Assembly: GCA_035293845.1 (NCBI GenBank)
Contig: DATGMB010000259.1
Coordinates: 1-22,050, forward strand
Direction: 5' to 3'
DNA length: 22,050 nucleotides
From: DATGMB01 sp035293845
Lineage (GTDB): Bacteria; Acidobacteriota; Terriglobia; Bryobacterales; Bryobacteraceae
Shown: positions 6,586-13,620 of the stretch, one piece after another
Position numbering within the stretch: position 1 is the stretch's first letter
Layout of the letters: every line of letters starts with the position of its first letter
The notes under the pieces: generated by a model
Databases searched by the model: none
Told to the model about the DNA's origin: nothing
What the model saw: only the letters and a program-made list of their open reading frames with translations
Program-made: the position numbers and the translations under genes

Positions 6586-8517
6586 CTACGGCGTATCGGA
6601 CTTCTCGAACACGGCGCCATTAGTGCCCGCTGTCCGCTCGCGGTACCCCCACGCCGCGATCTTCGCCGCGTAGCCCGGCCGCCAGTCGAAGCCGGGCGTC
6701 GCCAGGACAGCCAGATACCGCGGACGCGAGGCTGGTGACATCGCGTCCATCTCCTCGGGAAGCCGCGCGCGTACCGAGGGCTCGACCGGATTCCCCGCAG
6801 CCACCACGTGCCCGGCGAAGTAGCAGCCCTCGTTGAATGCGAGGACGGCCAGATCCGGCCCGCGCAGCGCGGCCAGCATCGGCTTGAGGTCGTTCCAATA
6901 CTCCGTCCAGTGCGCGCGATTTCGTTCCACAAGCCACGGGCATGCAACGATCAGCGCGGCCGCCGCAACCGGCAGCGCGCGCCGGCCGGCGATCCAGATC
7001 GCTGCGCCCGCCAGCGCAGCCGCGCCCAACACCCAGAGCGGCGGAAACCGATCCGCCGGGAGCCGTTCCGCGATCAGCCACAACCGGCTCGCGCCGTTTA
7101 CGGCGGCAACGGCGATCGCCCAACGGCCGAGTGTCGCCGCCACGAGCAGCTCGCTCGCGGCCAGCACGCCATCGACCAGCCGCACCGAATCGAGACTGTT
7201 GAGGATGTAGGCGAGGTCGCCGCGTCCCGCGCTGGCGCTCCACGGCGCGCGGAAGTAGAGCAGCCAGGTGCTCAGGACTACGAGCGCCAGCCAGCCGCCG
7301 GGCTGCATCCGCCGTTGCCGTACCGCGACCAGAAGCCGCCACGCGCAGACCGCGAGCGCCGCGGCAAAAATCGCAGGGAACAGCGCGCCGAGCGGCGAAA
7401 CGGCTCCCGCGGGCCAGAAGAACGCGCGCCACAGCCGCGCATCGTGGAGGCTGTAAAGAATCGATGTGTAAGAGATGTCCGATCCTTCTCCGGGCAGCCG
7501 CAGCGGCCCGAGGGCCAGCGGCATCGGGTATACCGGATTGCCGAAGCGCAGCCAGTTATGCAGGTAGTAGTGGCCGGTGCTGAGCAGGAAGCATAGCGCC
7601 ATCAACGCCGCGACCCGGCCCACCGCGGGCGTGCGGTCGCGGCTCTGTTTCGCAGTGAGCCACAGCACCGCCGCCACCGCCACCGGCGCCGTCACCACCC
7701 CGAGAAACTTCACCGTGCCGAACGCCACGCCGGTCGCGAGCAGCGCGAGATCCCGGCGTTCGAGCGGCCGGCGCGCTGCTCGCATCACTGCCAGCGCCAG
7801 CAGCAGGAAGCCCGCGCCCTGCGGTGCATCGTTCTTGATGGTGGCCACGCCGGAATATTCCAGCCAATAATGGCGCATCAGCACGATCGAAGGCACGATC
7901 CACGCCAGGCGCTCGGGCGGAATCTCCAGATCGAGCCCAAGGACCCACGCGGCCAGCGCGACCAGCGCCACGCCCTTGAGCGCGAGCAGCGGAAAGAACA
8001 GGTCGACGCCGGTCACCGTCCAGACCGGGAGGAACGAGATTTCCCAGAATGGACTGTAATAGCTGGCGAAATCGTACACGCTGCCGTGGTTGCCCATCCA
8101 TTCGATGAGATAGTGGAGATAGTTGACCGAATCGATCTCCTGAATCGGCCGGAAGGAGACGAGAATCGCCGGGACCGATATCGCCGCAATCGCCGCTGCC
8201 CAATGGCGCCAGAACGGCTGACCTGCTCCTGCGTAAAGCCCACGGCCGCGCCGGAACAACATGCAGGCGCCAGCACAGACCGCCGCCGCGATCCAATACG
8301 CGGTCTGCGAATTCAGCCGCAGGAGGGAGAATGTCGTGGCAACCGTCGCCTCCAGCGCTACCTGGATCCCCAGCACCGCCAGCCACCGTTCCGCCCGCGG
8401 CGGCTTATCGTCCGCGCTCCATCCGGCCGCCTGCGCCAGCCGCCCGGCGGCCGCAAACAGCACCGCCTCCCATGCCGTGAAGCGCAGCAGCGCGAGGAGG
8501 AGCGGGAGCATTGGCAT
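6586..8517 (-). CDS. polytopic membrane protein, probable GT-C-fold glycosyltransferase-like
   Basis: A 643-aa integral membrane protein with roughly a dozen hydrophobic segments spread over residues 1-540 and a short soluble C-terminal part (about 550-643). Features suggesting the GT-C superfamily (polyprenyl-phosphate-sugar-dependent enzymes such as GT39/GT83 relatives) are a first extracytoplasmic loop with acidic residues IQEIDSVNYLHYLIEW (Glu127, Asp129). A conserved-looking KNDAPQGAGFLLLALA segment and HNWLRFGNPVYPMPL, resembling the NPxxP loop of such proteins, also point that way. The fold assignment is inference from these patterns; substrate and product are unknown. The start at 8517 is a good ATG, 65 bp from the start of the divergent response-regulator gene, so regulatory sequences must be shared in that short gap. 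Confidence 0.8.
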   Translation of the reverse strand: MPMLPLLLALLRFTAWEAVLFAAAGRLAQAAGWSADDKPPRAERWLAVLGIQVALEATVATTFSLLRLNSQTAYWIAAAVCAGACMLFRRGRGLYAGAGQPFWRHWAAAIAAISVPAILVSFRPIQEIDSVNYLHYLIEWMGNHGSVYDFASYYSPFWEISFLPVWTVTGVDLFFPLLALKGVALVALAAWVLGLDLEIPPERLAWIVPSIVLMRHYWLEYSGVATIKNDAPQGAGFLLLALAVMRAARRPLERRDLALLATGVAFGTVKFLGVVTAPVAVAAVLWLTAKQSRDRTPAVGRVAALMALCFLLSTGHYYLHNWLRFGNPVYPMPLALGPLRLPGEGSDISYTSILYSLHDARLWRAFFWPAGAVSPLGALFPAIFAAALAVCAWRLLVAVRQRRMQPGGWLALVVLSTWLLYFRAPWSASAGRGDLAYILNSLDSVRLVDGVLAASELLVAATLGRWAIAVAAVNGASRLWLIAERLPADRFPPLWVLGAAALAGAAIWIAGRRALPVAAAALIVACPWLVERNRAHWTEYWNDLKPMLAALRGPDLAVLAFNEGCYFAGHVVAAGNPVEPSVRARLPEEMDAMSPASRPRYLAVLATPGFDWRPGYAAKIAAWGYRERTAGTNGAVFEKSDTP

Positions 8518-8582
8518 ATGGTAGCAACCGGTCCGATCGTGCAGTCCCTCGCGCCAGCCGCTGCCGTGTTATCAATGAGGAA

Positions 8583-9704
8583 ATGGACGCCGCCGCCAAG
8601 CCGTTCCGGGTGCTCGTCTGCGATGATCAGCCGGACGTGCTGGAGGCGCTGCGCCTCCTGCTCAAGGGCCAGGGCTGGCAGGCCGTCGCGGTCGATTCGC
8701 CGCAGGCGTTGATGAGCGCGGTCCGTTGCCAGCATTTTGATCTGATCCTGGTCGACCTGAACTACACGCGGGACACCACCTCCGGCGCCGAGGGGATGGA
8801 TCTGCTGGCGCACCTCGAGGAGCAGGGCAACCATACGCCCGTGATGGTGATGACCGCCTGGAGCAGCTTCGAGCTCGCCGTCGAAGCCATGCGGCGCGGC
8901 GCCTGCGATTTCATCCAGAAACCCTGGGATAATGCGCGCCTGATCGCGGCGATCCGCAAGCAGGCGGAATCGGAGCGGCGGCGCAAGTCCGAGCTGGAGA
9001 TCGCCGCCAGCGTGCAGCAAAAGCTCTTTCCGCGCCGCAGCCGGGTCCTGCGCACGCTGGATTTCGCGGGCGAGTGCCTCGCCGCGCGCGAGGTCGGCGG
9101 CGACTATTACGATTTTCTCGATGTCGCTGAGGACGCCCTCGGCTTCGTGCTCGCCGATGTCTCCGGCAAAGGCATCCCGGCCGCGCTGCTGATGGCGAAT
9201 CTCCAGGCCACTTTCCGCAACCAGCCGCCCGGAGCGCTGCTTCGCCCGGCGGAAACACTGGGCGCCGTCAACCGGCACTTCTTCGAATCCACCGCGGCCG
9301 AGCGCTTTGCCACGCTGTTTTTCGGCATCTATGACGATTGCACGCGGCGAATCCGCTACGTGAATTGCGCGCACGTGGCGCCGCTGGTCGCGCGGCGGTC
9401 GGGTGCGATCGAGCGGCTGCCCGCGACCGCGACCATGCTGGGCGCCTTTCGCCGCTGGGACTGCCGCGAAGTGGAGACTCACCTCGAATGCGGCGAAACG
9501 CTGCTGCTCTACTCCGATGGCGTTACCGAAGCCGGCATCGACCGCGGCGAAGAATTCGGCGAGGAACGGCTGAAGCAGGTGCTCCAGGAGAATGCCGGCC
9601 GCCGCGCCGCCGACCTGACGCAAGCCGTGATCGACGCTGTGAATCGCTACAGTGGCCCCTCCCGCGCCGACGATGTCACCGTAGTGGCGCTGCGGGGCGT
9701 GTAA
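8583..9704 (+). CDS. response regulator with PP2C/SpoIIE-type Ser/Thr phosphatase output (RsbU-like)
   Basis: A 373-aa two-domain signalling protein. The N-terminal receiver (about 8-125) shows the acidic pair Asp14-Asp15, phospho-acceptor Asp58 (LILVDLNYTRD), MVMTAW and the FIQKPW lysine loop. The DLNYTRDTTSGAEGMDLL insertion is of the type seen in NtrC-class receivers. After a short helical linker (ASVQQKLFP) comes a PP2C/SpoIIE phosphatase domain (about 150-373) with metal-binding motifs VGGDYYDF, LADVSGKG, YSDGVTEA and RADDVTVV. Such proteins usually dephosphorylate anti-sigma-factor antagonists in partner-switching stress or developmental responses; the partner is not in this window. I chose the ATG at 8583 with GAGG just upstream. 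An in-frame TTG at 8511 would add 24 residues that overlap the start of the divergent gene and look unlike a receiver N-terminus. It ends 30 bp before the convergent permease gene. Confidence 0.95.
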   Translation: MDAAAKPFRVLVCDDQPDVLEALRLLLKGQGWQAVAVDSPQALMSAVRCQHFDLILVDLNYTRDTTSGAEGMDLLAHLEEQGNHTPVMVMTAWSSFELAVEAMRRGACDFIQKPWDNARLIAAIRKQAESERRRKSELEIAASVQQKLFPRRSRVLRTLDFAGECLAAREVGGDYYDFLDVAEDALGFVLADVSGKGIPAALLMANLQATFRNQPPGALLRPAETLGAVNRHFFESTAAERFATLFFGIYDDCTRRIRYVNCAHVAPLVARRSGAIERLPATATMLGAFRRWDCREVETHLECGETLLLYSDGVTEAGIDRGEEFGEERLKQVLQENAGRRAADLTQAVIDAVNRYSGPSRADDVTVVALRGV

Positions 9705-9705
9705 G

Positions 9706-9730
9706 CTCCTAACTCCTAACTCCTAACTCC
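9706..9730. repeat. short tandem repeat, heptamer CTCCTAA x3.6
   Basis: Three perfect copies of CTCCTAA (9706-9712, 9713-9719, 9720-9726) are followed by a partial CTCC. They fill the gap between two convergent genes almost exactly. On the minus strand the unit reads TTAGGAG. No hairpin potential is evident, so it is not an obvious terminator. It may be a slippage-prone microsatellite. Confidence 0.8.
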
Positions 9731-9733
9731 GCC

Positions 9734-10984
9734 TCATTCGTACTGCAGCGCCACCACCGGATCGAGCTTCGCCGCCTTCACCGCCGGCCACGTCCCGAAA
9801 AACAGCCCGACCCCAACGCTCACTCCCACGCCGAGCGCCGCCGCCCAAAGCGGCACCGACGTCGGGAGGCTGGGGAAAGCCAGCCGCATCAGGGTCGAAA
9901 TCAGCCAGCCGAGCGACATCCCGAGAAAGCCTCCGATCGCCGTCAGCACCACCGCTTCGGTCAGGAACTGCACCACGATGTCGGCCCGCCGCGCGCCGAC
10001 CGCCTTGCGAATGCCGATCTCGCGCGTCCGCTCTGTCACCGAGACCAGCATGATGTTCATAACCCCGATCCCGCCGACGAGCAGCCCGATCGAGCTGAGC
10101 GCCACCATGACCACCGCGATGGTGCCGGTGATGCGGTGAAAATCGTCGAGCATCTGGCCGCCCGTGGCGAGCCAGAAATCGTCGGGTTTCGAAGGCGGCG
10201 TCTTGCGCAACTGGCGCAGCGCGGCTTCGGCCTCATCCATCGCGCGGTCCACCATGCCCTTGCGGGCCACGATCACAAACATGATCTCGTCCGCCGTCGG
10301 GAAGATCTTGTGCATGGTGAAGTACGGCAGCAGGACGCGGCGGTCCTCCTGCCCGGGAAAGCCGACGGCATTGCCGATCACTCCGACCACCTGGAGCTGA
10401 TGGCCGTCCACTTGGATCCATTTGCCCACCGGATCGCCGCCCTGGAAGAGCGCCTTATAGACGTGCTCGCCAATGACGACGACCGGCTGCCGGTGGCGGC
10501 TCTCCTCATCGGTGAAAAACCGGCCGTACAGCACGCGCTGGGCGCCGCCCGCGGCATAGCGTTCCGTCGTGCCGGCGATCTCGACGTTATAGATGTCGCG
10601 GCCGCCGTACTTGGCCAGGTCGACCCAGCCTCCCTGGCCGAACGTGTTGGGGCTGAACAGATACGGCGAGACATGGTCGACGGAAGGACAGCGCTCGGCG
10701 AGTTGCTGGCCCATCTCCCAGGTGAACTTCTTGCGTTTCAGCTCCTCGGCCTGCAGCGCGCCGCGGAACCCCAGGTTGAACTGGAACGAGAAGATCGTCT
10801 CCGGACCGAACGCGGTTGCCATATCCGTGATCGCGCCGTTGACCCCCGTGATGATCGAGCCGACCGCAATCACCGCGCCAGTGCCGATGATGATGCCGAG
10901 CACCGTCAGCAGGCTGCGGACCTTGTGCTCCCGCACGGTCGCCACCGCCATGACGGCGGAAGAACGGAATTCGAAGAACGTCAT
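9734..10984 (-). CDS. MacB/FtsX-type ABC transporter permease (second of a pair)
   Basis: A 416-aa permease of the MacB/LolC/FtsX superfamily. It has one N-terminal transmembrane helix (about 20-45, VRSLLTVLGIIIGTGAVIAV) and a large periplasmic MacB_PCD-type domain (about 50-280). A C-terminal FtsX domain follows with three helices and the signature GGIGVMNIMLVSVTERTRE followed by IGIRKAVGAR. Such proteins couple cytoplasmic ATP hydrolysis to periplasmic movement, for example in export of peptides or macrolides or in lipoprotein handling. The correct start is the ATG at 10984-10982 (MTFFEFRSSAV). It overlaps the stop of the upstream permease as ATGA and has GGGAG 2 nt before it; a longer in-frame extension would read out of frame through the neighbouring gene. 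No ATPase or membrane-fusion gene adjoins it in the window. The substrate is unknown. Confidence 0.93.
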   Translation of the reverse strand: MTFFEFRSSAVMAVATVREHKVRSLLTVLGIIIGTGAVIAVGSIITGVNGAITDMATAFGPETIFSFQFNLGFRGALQAEELKRKKFTWEMGQQLAERCPSVDHVSPYLFSPNTFGQGGWVDLAKYGGRDIYNVEIAGTTERYAAGGAQRVLYGRFFTDEESRHRQPVVVIGEHVYKALFQGGDPVGKWIQVDGHQLQVVGVIGNAVGFPGQEDRRVLLPYFTMHKIFPTADEIMFVIVARKGMVDRAMDEAEAALRQLRKTPPSKPDDFWLATGGQMLDDFHRITGTIAVVMVALSSIGLLVGGIGVMNIMLVSVTERTREIGIRKAVGARRADIVVQFLTEAVVLTAIGGFLGMSLGWLISTLMRLAFPSLPTSVPLWAAALGVGVSVGVGLFFGTWPAVKAAKLDPVVALQYE

Positions 10985-12222
10985 CGCTCCCACCGCAAGG
11001 CGTGAATCGGGTCGAGCTGCGAGGCGCGGCGCGCCGGGTACATCCCGAAGAACAGCCCGACCAGCGCCGTGATCCCGACGCCGATCGCAATCGCCGAAGC
11101 CGGCACGGCCATCGGCATATGAATCGCCGCGTGCACCAGCACGGTGATCAGCCAGGCCAGCATGACACCGGTCAATCCGCCGCTCGCCGAGAGCAGGGAA
11201 GACTCGATCAGGAATTGCCGCATGATATCCCGTTGCCGCGCGCCGACGGCTTTGCGGATGCCGATCTCGTAGGTCCGCTCGGTGACCACCGCCAGCATGA
11301 TGTTCATGATGACGACACCGCCGACGACCATGAATACGGAGACGATCCCTACCGCCATAGTGGCCAGAACTTTCGTCAGCCGGTCCCATAGCTCGACCAG
11401 CGACGCCGAGGCGAGGACGCCGAAATTATCTTCCTGGTTGGGACGCAGCCGGCGCGCCGAGCGGAGGAGCACGCGGACTTCGTCCTGCGCGTCGTTGAGC
11501 CGGTTGCGATCGAGCGCCAGCGCGTTGAAGGAAAGGTCGGGATGCGCGCCGAACGTCTTGAAATACGTTCCGATCGGGATCATCACGAAATTGTCGCGCG
11601 AGAAGCCAAGCACCGACCCGCGCTTCGACGCCGTGCCGATAATTTCGAACGGCACGCCGTCGAGCGCGATGGTCTTGCCCACCGGGTCGCGGTCCGGAAA
11701 GAGCTTGGCGCGAATGTCTTCGCCGATGAACGCGACCGCGTTCCGGCGCTGATCATCGATCTCCGAAAGGAAGCGGCCGGAAGCGACCGGAATATCCGAG
11801 ATGACCCCGATATTGGCGGTCACGCCGTCCATTTCGACCGCGTCCTGCTTCTGTTCGCGGTATCGCACGCTGACGTTCCGCCCCGCCTGCATCCCGAATT
11901 CGCGGCAGAGCGACGCATGATCCTTTATGTAGTGGAATTCCTCGCTCGTGAGCCTTGGATTGCGGCGGTCGAGCTCGATCAGCTTCTTCGGGTCGAAATC
12001 GCCCAGCAGCGGAATGCGCTGCACGGTGAAGCCCTCGGTCCCCATGTCCGAGACCTGGCTGGCCACGTACACGTCCATTCCGTGCACGATCGACATGACG
12101 ACGATCAGAGCGGTAGTCGCCAGAATGACGCCGAGCAGCGTCAGAAACGTCCGCAGCTTGCTCGAAAGCATCGAGCGGACCGCCACGGCAAACGCTTCGC
12201 GATACGAGGCCAGGGCGCCCAT
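10981..12222 (-). CDS. MacB/FtsX-type ABC transporter permease (first of a pair)
   Basis: A 413-aa paralogue of the downstream permease with the same plan. It has an N-terminal helix (about 20-46, LRTFLTLLGVILATTALIVV), a periplasmic MacB_PCD-like domain, and a C-terminal FtsX domain with VGGVVIMNIMLAVVTERTYE then IGIRKAVGAR and three helices. Its stop codon overlaps the start codon of the second permease by 4 bp (ATGA), so the two are translationally coupled and probably form a heterodimer. The periplasmic domains differ clearly between the two, which argues against a recent duplication. The start ATG at 12222-12220 (MGALASYREAFAVAVRSML) has no clear Shine-Dalgarno. The gene lies 153 bp downstream of the OmpA-type lipoprotein gene on the same strand, so cotranscription is possible. 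The ATP-binding subunit must be encoded elsewhere. Confidence 0.93.
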   Translation of the reverse strand: MGALASYREAFAVAVRSMLSSKLRTFLTLLGVILATTALIVVMSIVHGMDVYVASQVSDMGTEGFTVQRIPLLGDFDPKKLIELDRRNPRLTSEEFHYIKDHASLCREFGMQAGRNVSVRYREQKQDAVEMDGVTANIGVISDIPVASGRFLSEIDDQRRNAVAFIGEDIRAKLFPDRDPVGKTIALDGVPFEIIGTASKRGSVLGFSRDNFVMIPIGTYFKTFGAHPDLSFNALALDRNRLNDAQDEVRVLLRSARRLRPNQEDNFGVLASASLVELWDRLTKVLATMAVGIVSVFMVVGGVVIMNIMLAVVTERTYEIGIRKAVGARQRDIMRQFLIESSLLSASGGLTGVMLAWLITVLVHAAIHMPMAVPASAIAIGVGITALVGLFFGMYPARRASQLDPIHALRWER

Positions 12223-12302
12223 GTATTTCTAGTTGGATACCAGACGGGGCGGGACAAAGCAAGCGGGCGGGAATCGATCGCAGGCGGGGGTAATACCCGT
12301 TC

Positions 12303-12336
12303 CGCGGTTCCGCGCCGGGCGGGGCACGGAACCGCG
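12303..12336. repeat. inverted repeat between the lipoprotein and permease genes
   Basis: Perfect 10-bp arms CGCGGTTCCG (12303-12312) and CGGAACCGCG (12327-12336) flank a 14-nt GC-rich loop. It sits downstream of the OmpA-type lipoprotein gene and upstream of the permease pair. No T-run follows on either strand, so it is not a standard intrinsic terminator. An mRNA-stabilising hairpin, a partial terminator or a protein-binding site are all possible. Confidence 0.45.
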
Positions 12337-12375
12337 AATCGTCAGGACGCGGACCTGAACGGGGCTGGTTGAGGT

Positions 12376-13143
12376 TTACTTGTTCTCCTGTCCGCGGTCG
12401 GCGGTGTTCATGGAGGCCATCACCTGGTCAGCGGTGAAGACCTTGACTTCCACCCGGCGGTTCTTCGCGCGGGCGGCGCGGTTGTGGGCCGTGTCGACCG
12501 GCTTCTCTTCACCGAGCCCGATGATGTGAATCCGGTAGATCGGGATGTCATGCTGCGCTACCAGGTACGTCTGAACGGCCTCGGCGCGCTTGCGGCTCAG
12601 CTCCTCATTGTACTGCTTCGGGCCGACGCTATCGGTGTAGCCCTCGACGGCAATGAAGAACCGCTTGTCGCTCTTTACATCGCTGGCCAGACGGTCGAGC
12701 TCCTGCTTGTCTTCCGCTGTCAGCGTATAGCGGTTGAATCCGAACGGGACGGTGGCGGACGTCTGCAGCTTGTAATCATCGATATTCGCCACCACGCCGC
12801 GCAGCGTGTTCAGAGCCTGCGCATTCTGATCGGCCTTTTGATTCGCCTGCGTAGCGGTCTGGTCGGCCTGGGTGGCCTTGTTCATGGCGTCGCCGGCATG
12901 TTGATCGGCCGTCGCCGCCCGCTCCTGCGCGGCGCTGATGCCGCTCTGAGCCTTTTCATCAACCGACTTCAGGTCGTTCTTCGTTTCCTGGATCTGCGTG
13001 GAATTGGTGGCGGTCTGTTCGCCCACCTGATCCACCTTGGCCTGAATCGGGGCAGTGGTGTTTCGAACGTACTTCTTGGTGGCGCAGCCACCGGCGAGCA
13101 TGGCGCCCGTCACAATGCACGTGGTCGCAAGGAAAGCTTTCAT
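12376..13143 (-). CDS. OmpA/Pal-type peptidoglycan-binding lipoprotein
   Basis: A 255-aa outer-membrane-associated lipoprotein. It starts MKAFLATTCIVTGAMLAGGC, a type II signal peptide with lipobox cysteine Cys20, so it is a substrate of Lgt and LspA. Residues 22-115 form a long helical, probably coiled-coil spacer with Ala/Gln/Asp/Lys-rich heptad-like repeats (DQTATQANQKADQNAQ). Residues about 132-236 are an OmpA C-terminal domain with FNRYTLTAED, GYTDSVG (Asp171, expected to bind diaminopimelate) and AKNRRVEV (Arg229/Arg230). It would tie the outer membrane to the cell wall. I prefer the ATG at 13143 over an in-frame ATG 26 codons upstream because only the former gives a clean lipoprotein signal. 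A GAGG lies 11 nt before it. Domain order resembles Pal or YiaD but with a longer spacer; I do not assign a symbol. Confidence 0.93.
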   Translation of the reverse strand: MKAFLATTCIVTGAMLAGGCATKKYVRNTTAPIQAKVDQVGEQTATNSTQIQETKNDLKSVDEKAQSGISAAQERAATADQHAGDAMNKATQADQTATQANQKADQNAQALNTLRGVVANIDDYKLQTSATVPFGFNRYTLTAEDKQELDRLASDVKSDKRFFIAVEGYTDSVGPKQYNEELSRKRAEAVQTYLVAQHDIPIYRIHIIGLGEEKPVDTAHNRAARAKNRRVEVKVFTADQVMASMNTADRGQENK

Positions 13144-13346
13144 AGTGTCAAAAACCTCGGTTGACTCGTTAGCAATCCTCGCGCCGTTGTCGAAAACGTC
13201 CGGTTTTTCAATGAGGCGCATCGAAATGCACTTGCGCCGGGAGGGCTTCAGGGTGTAAGGATTACGCTATCTGAGTGGAATATGCGCAAGCTTCCGCCGG
13301 TTGGGGGCCGCTCGCTTACCGCAGAGGACAAAAAGAGCCGAAATTG

Positions 13347-13487
13347 TCATCGCGGCTTCGGGCATTGCGGCGGGCGCTGCTTCGTTGCCGGACGCGGGGG
13401 GCGGTGGCCGGGCAGATCCCAAGCCACATTCTCATAAATTTCTCCCTCCGGGTCGTAATCGAATGGCCAGAACTTGCGTTTGCTCAT
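13347..13487 (-). CDS. possible small protein, 46 aa, unknown
   Basis: A short frame beginning MSKRKFWPFDYDPEGEIYEN and ending in a Pro/Arg/Lys-rich tail. It has a good ribosome binding site (AGGTGG at 13499-13494, 6 nt before the ATG) and a TACAAT -10-like hexamer at 13535-13530 with no good -35. It lies 131 bp downstream of the pseudokinase gene on the same strand. Composition is balanced, with aromatic and acidic residues in the N-terminal half and a basic proline-rich C-terminal half; there is no signal peptide, helix or metal motif. I do not recognise a family. Evidence for expression is the start context only, so it could be a chance frame. Confidence 0.45.
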   Translation of the reverse strand: MSKRKFWPFDYDPEGEIYENVAWDLPGHRPPRPATKQRPPQCPKPR

Positions 13488-13591
13488 GTTCGTCCACCTG
13501 GCTTCCAGAAGGGCTGCTTCTACATAATTATTGTAACACTCGGGGTATGTCCTGTAGGTGATTGATATGAAGCGGTTTATCGTCCAAAATG

Positions 13592-13620
13592 GAAGCCGGC
13601 CGCAGCTTGCGCCAGCCTTC
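13592..13620 (-). terminator. possible intrinsic terminator after the pseudokinase gene
   Basis: On the minus strand, GAAGGCTGGC (13620-13611) can pair with GCCGGCTTC (13600-13592) through one bulge and one G-U pair. The loop is short and itself partly self-complementary. The strand continues with CATTTTGG. The left arm overlaps the stop codon of the pseudokinase gene. The stem is imperfect and the T-run short, so termination would be partial at best. Confidence 0.35.

Noticed and set aside
8511..8582. TTG start at 8511 for the PP2C response regulator
   Set aside because: The added 24 residues are unlike a receiver N-terminus and overlap the start of the divergent gene; ATG 8583 gives the usual receiver start.
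10985..11389. In-frame N-terminal extension of the second permease
   Set aside because: It would overlap the first permease by about 400 bp, adds compositionally odd residues, and the ATGA-coupled start at 10984 gives the normal FtsX-family N-terminus.
13275..13565. Plus-strand frames of 86-96 codons near 13275-13565
   Set aside because: Arg/Leu-rich, no ribosome binding site, antisense to the better supported 46-codon minus-strand frame.
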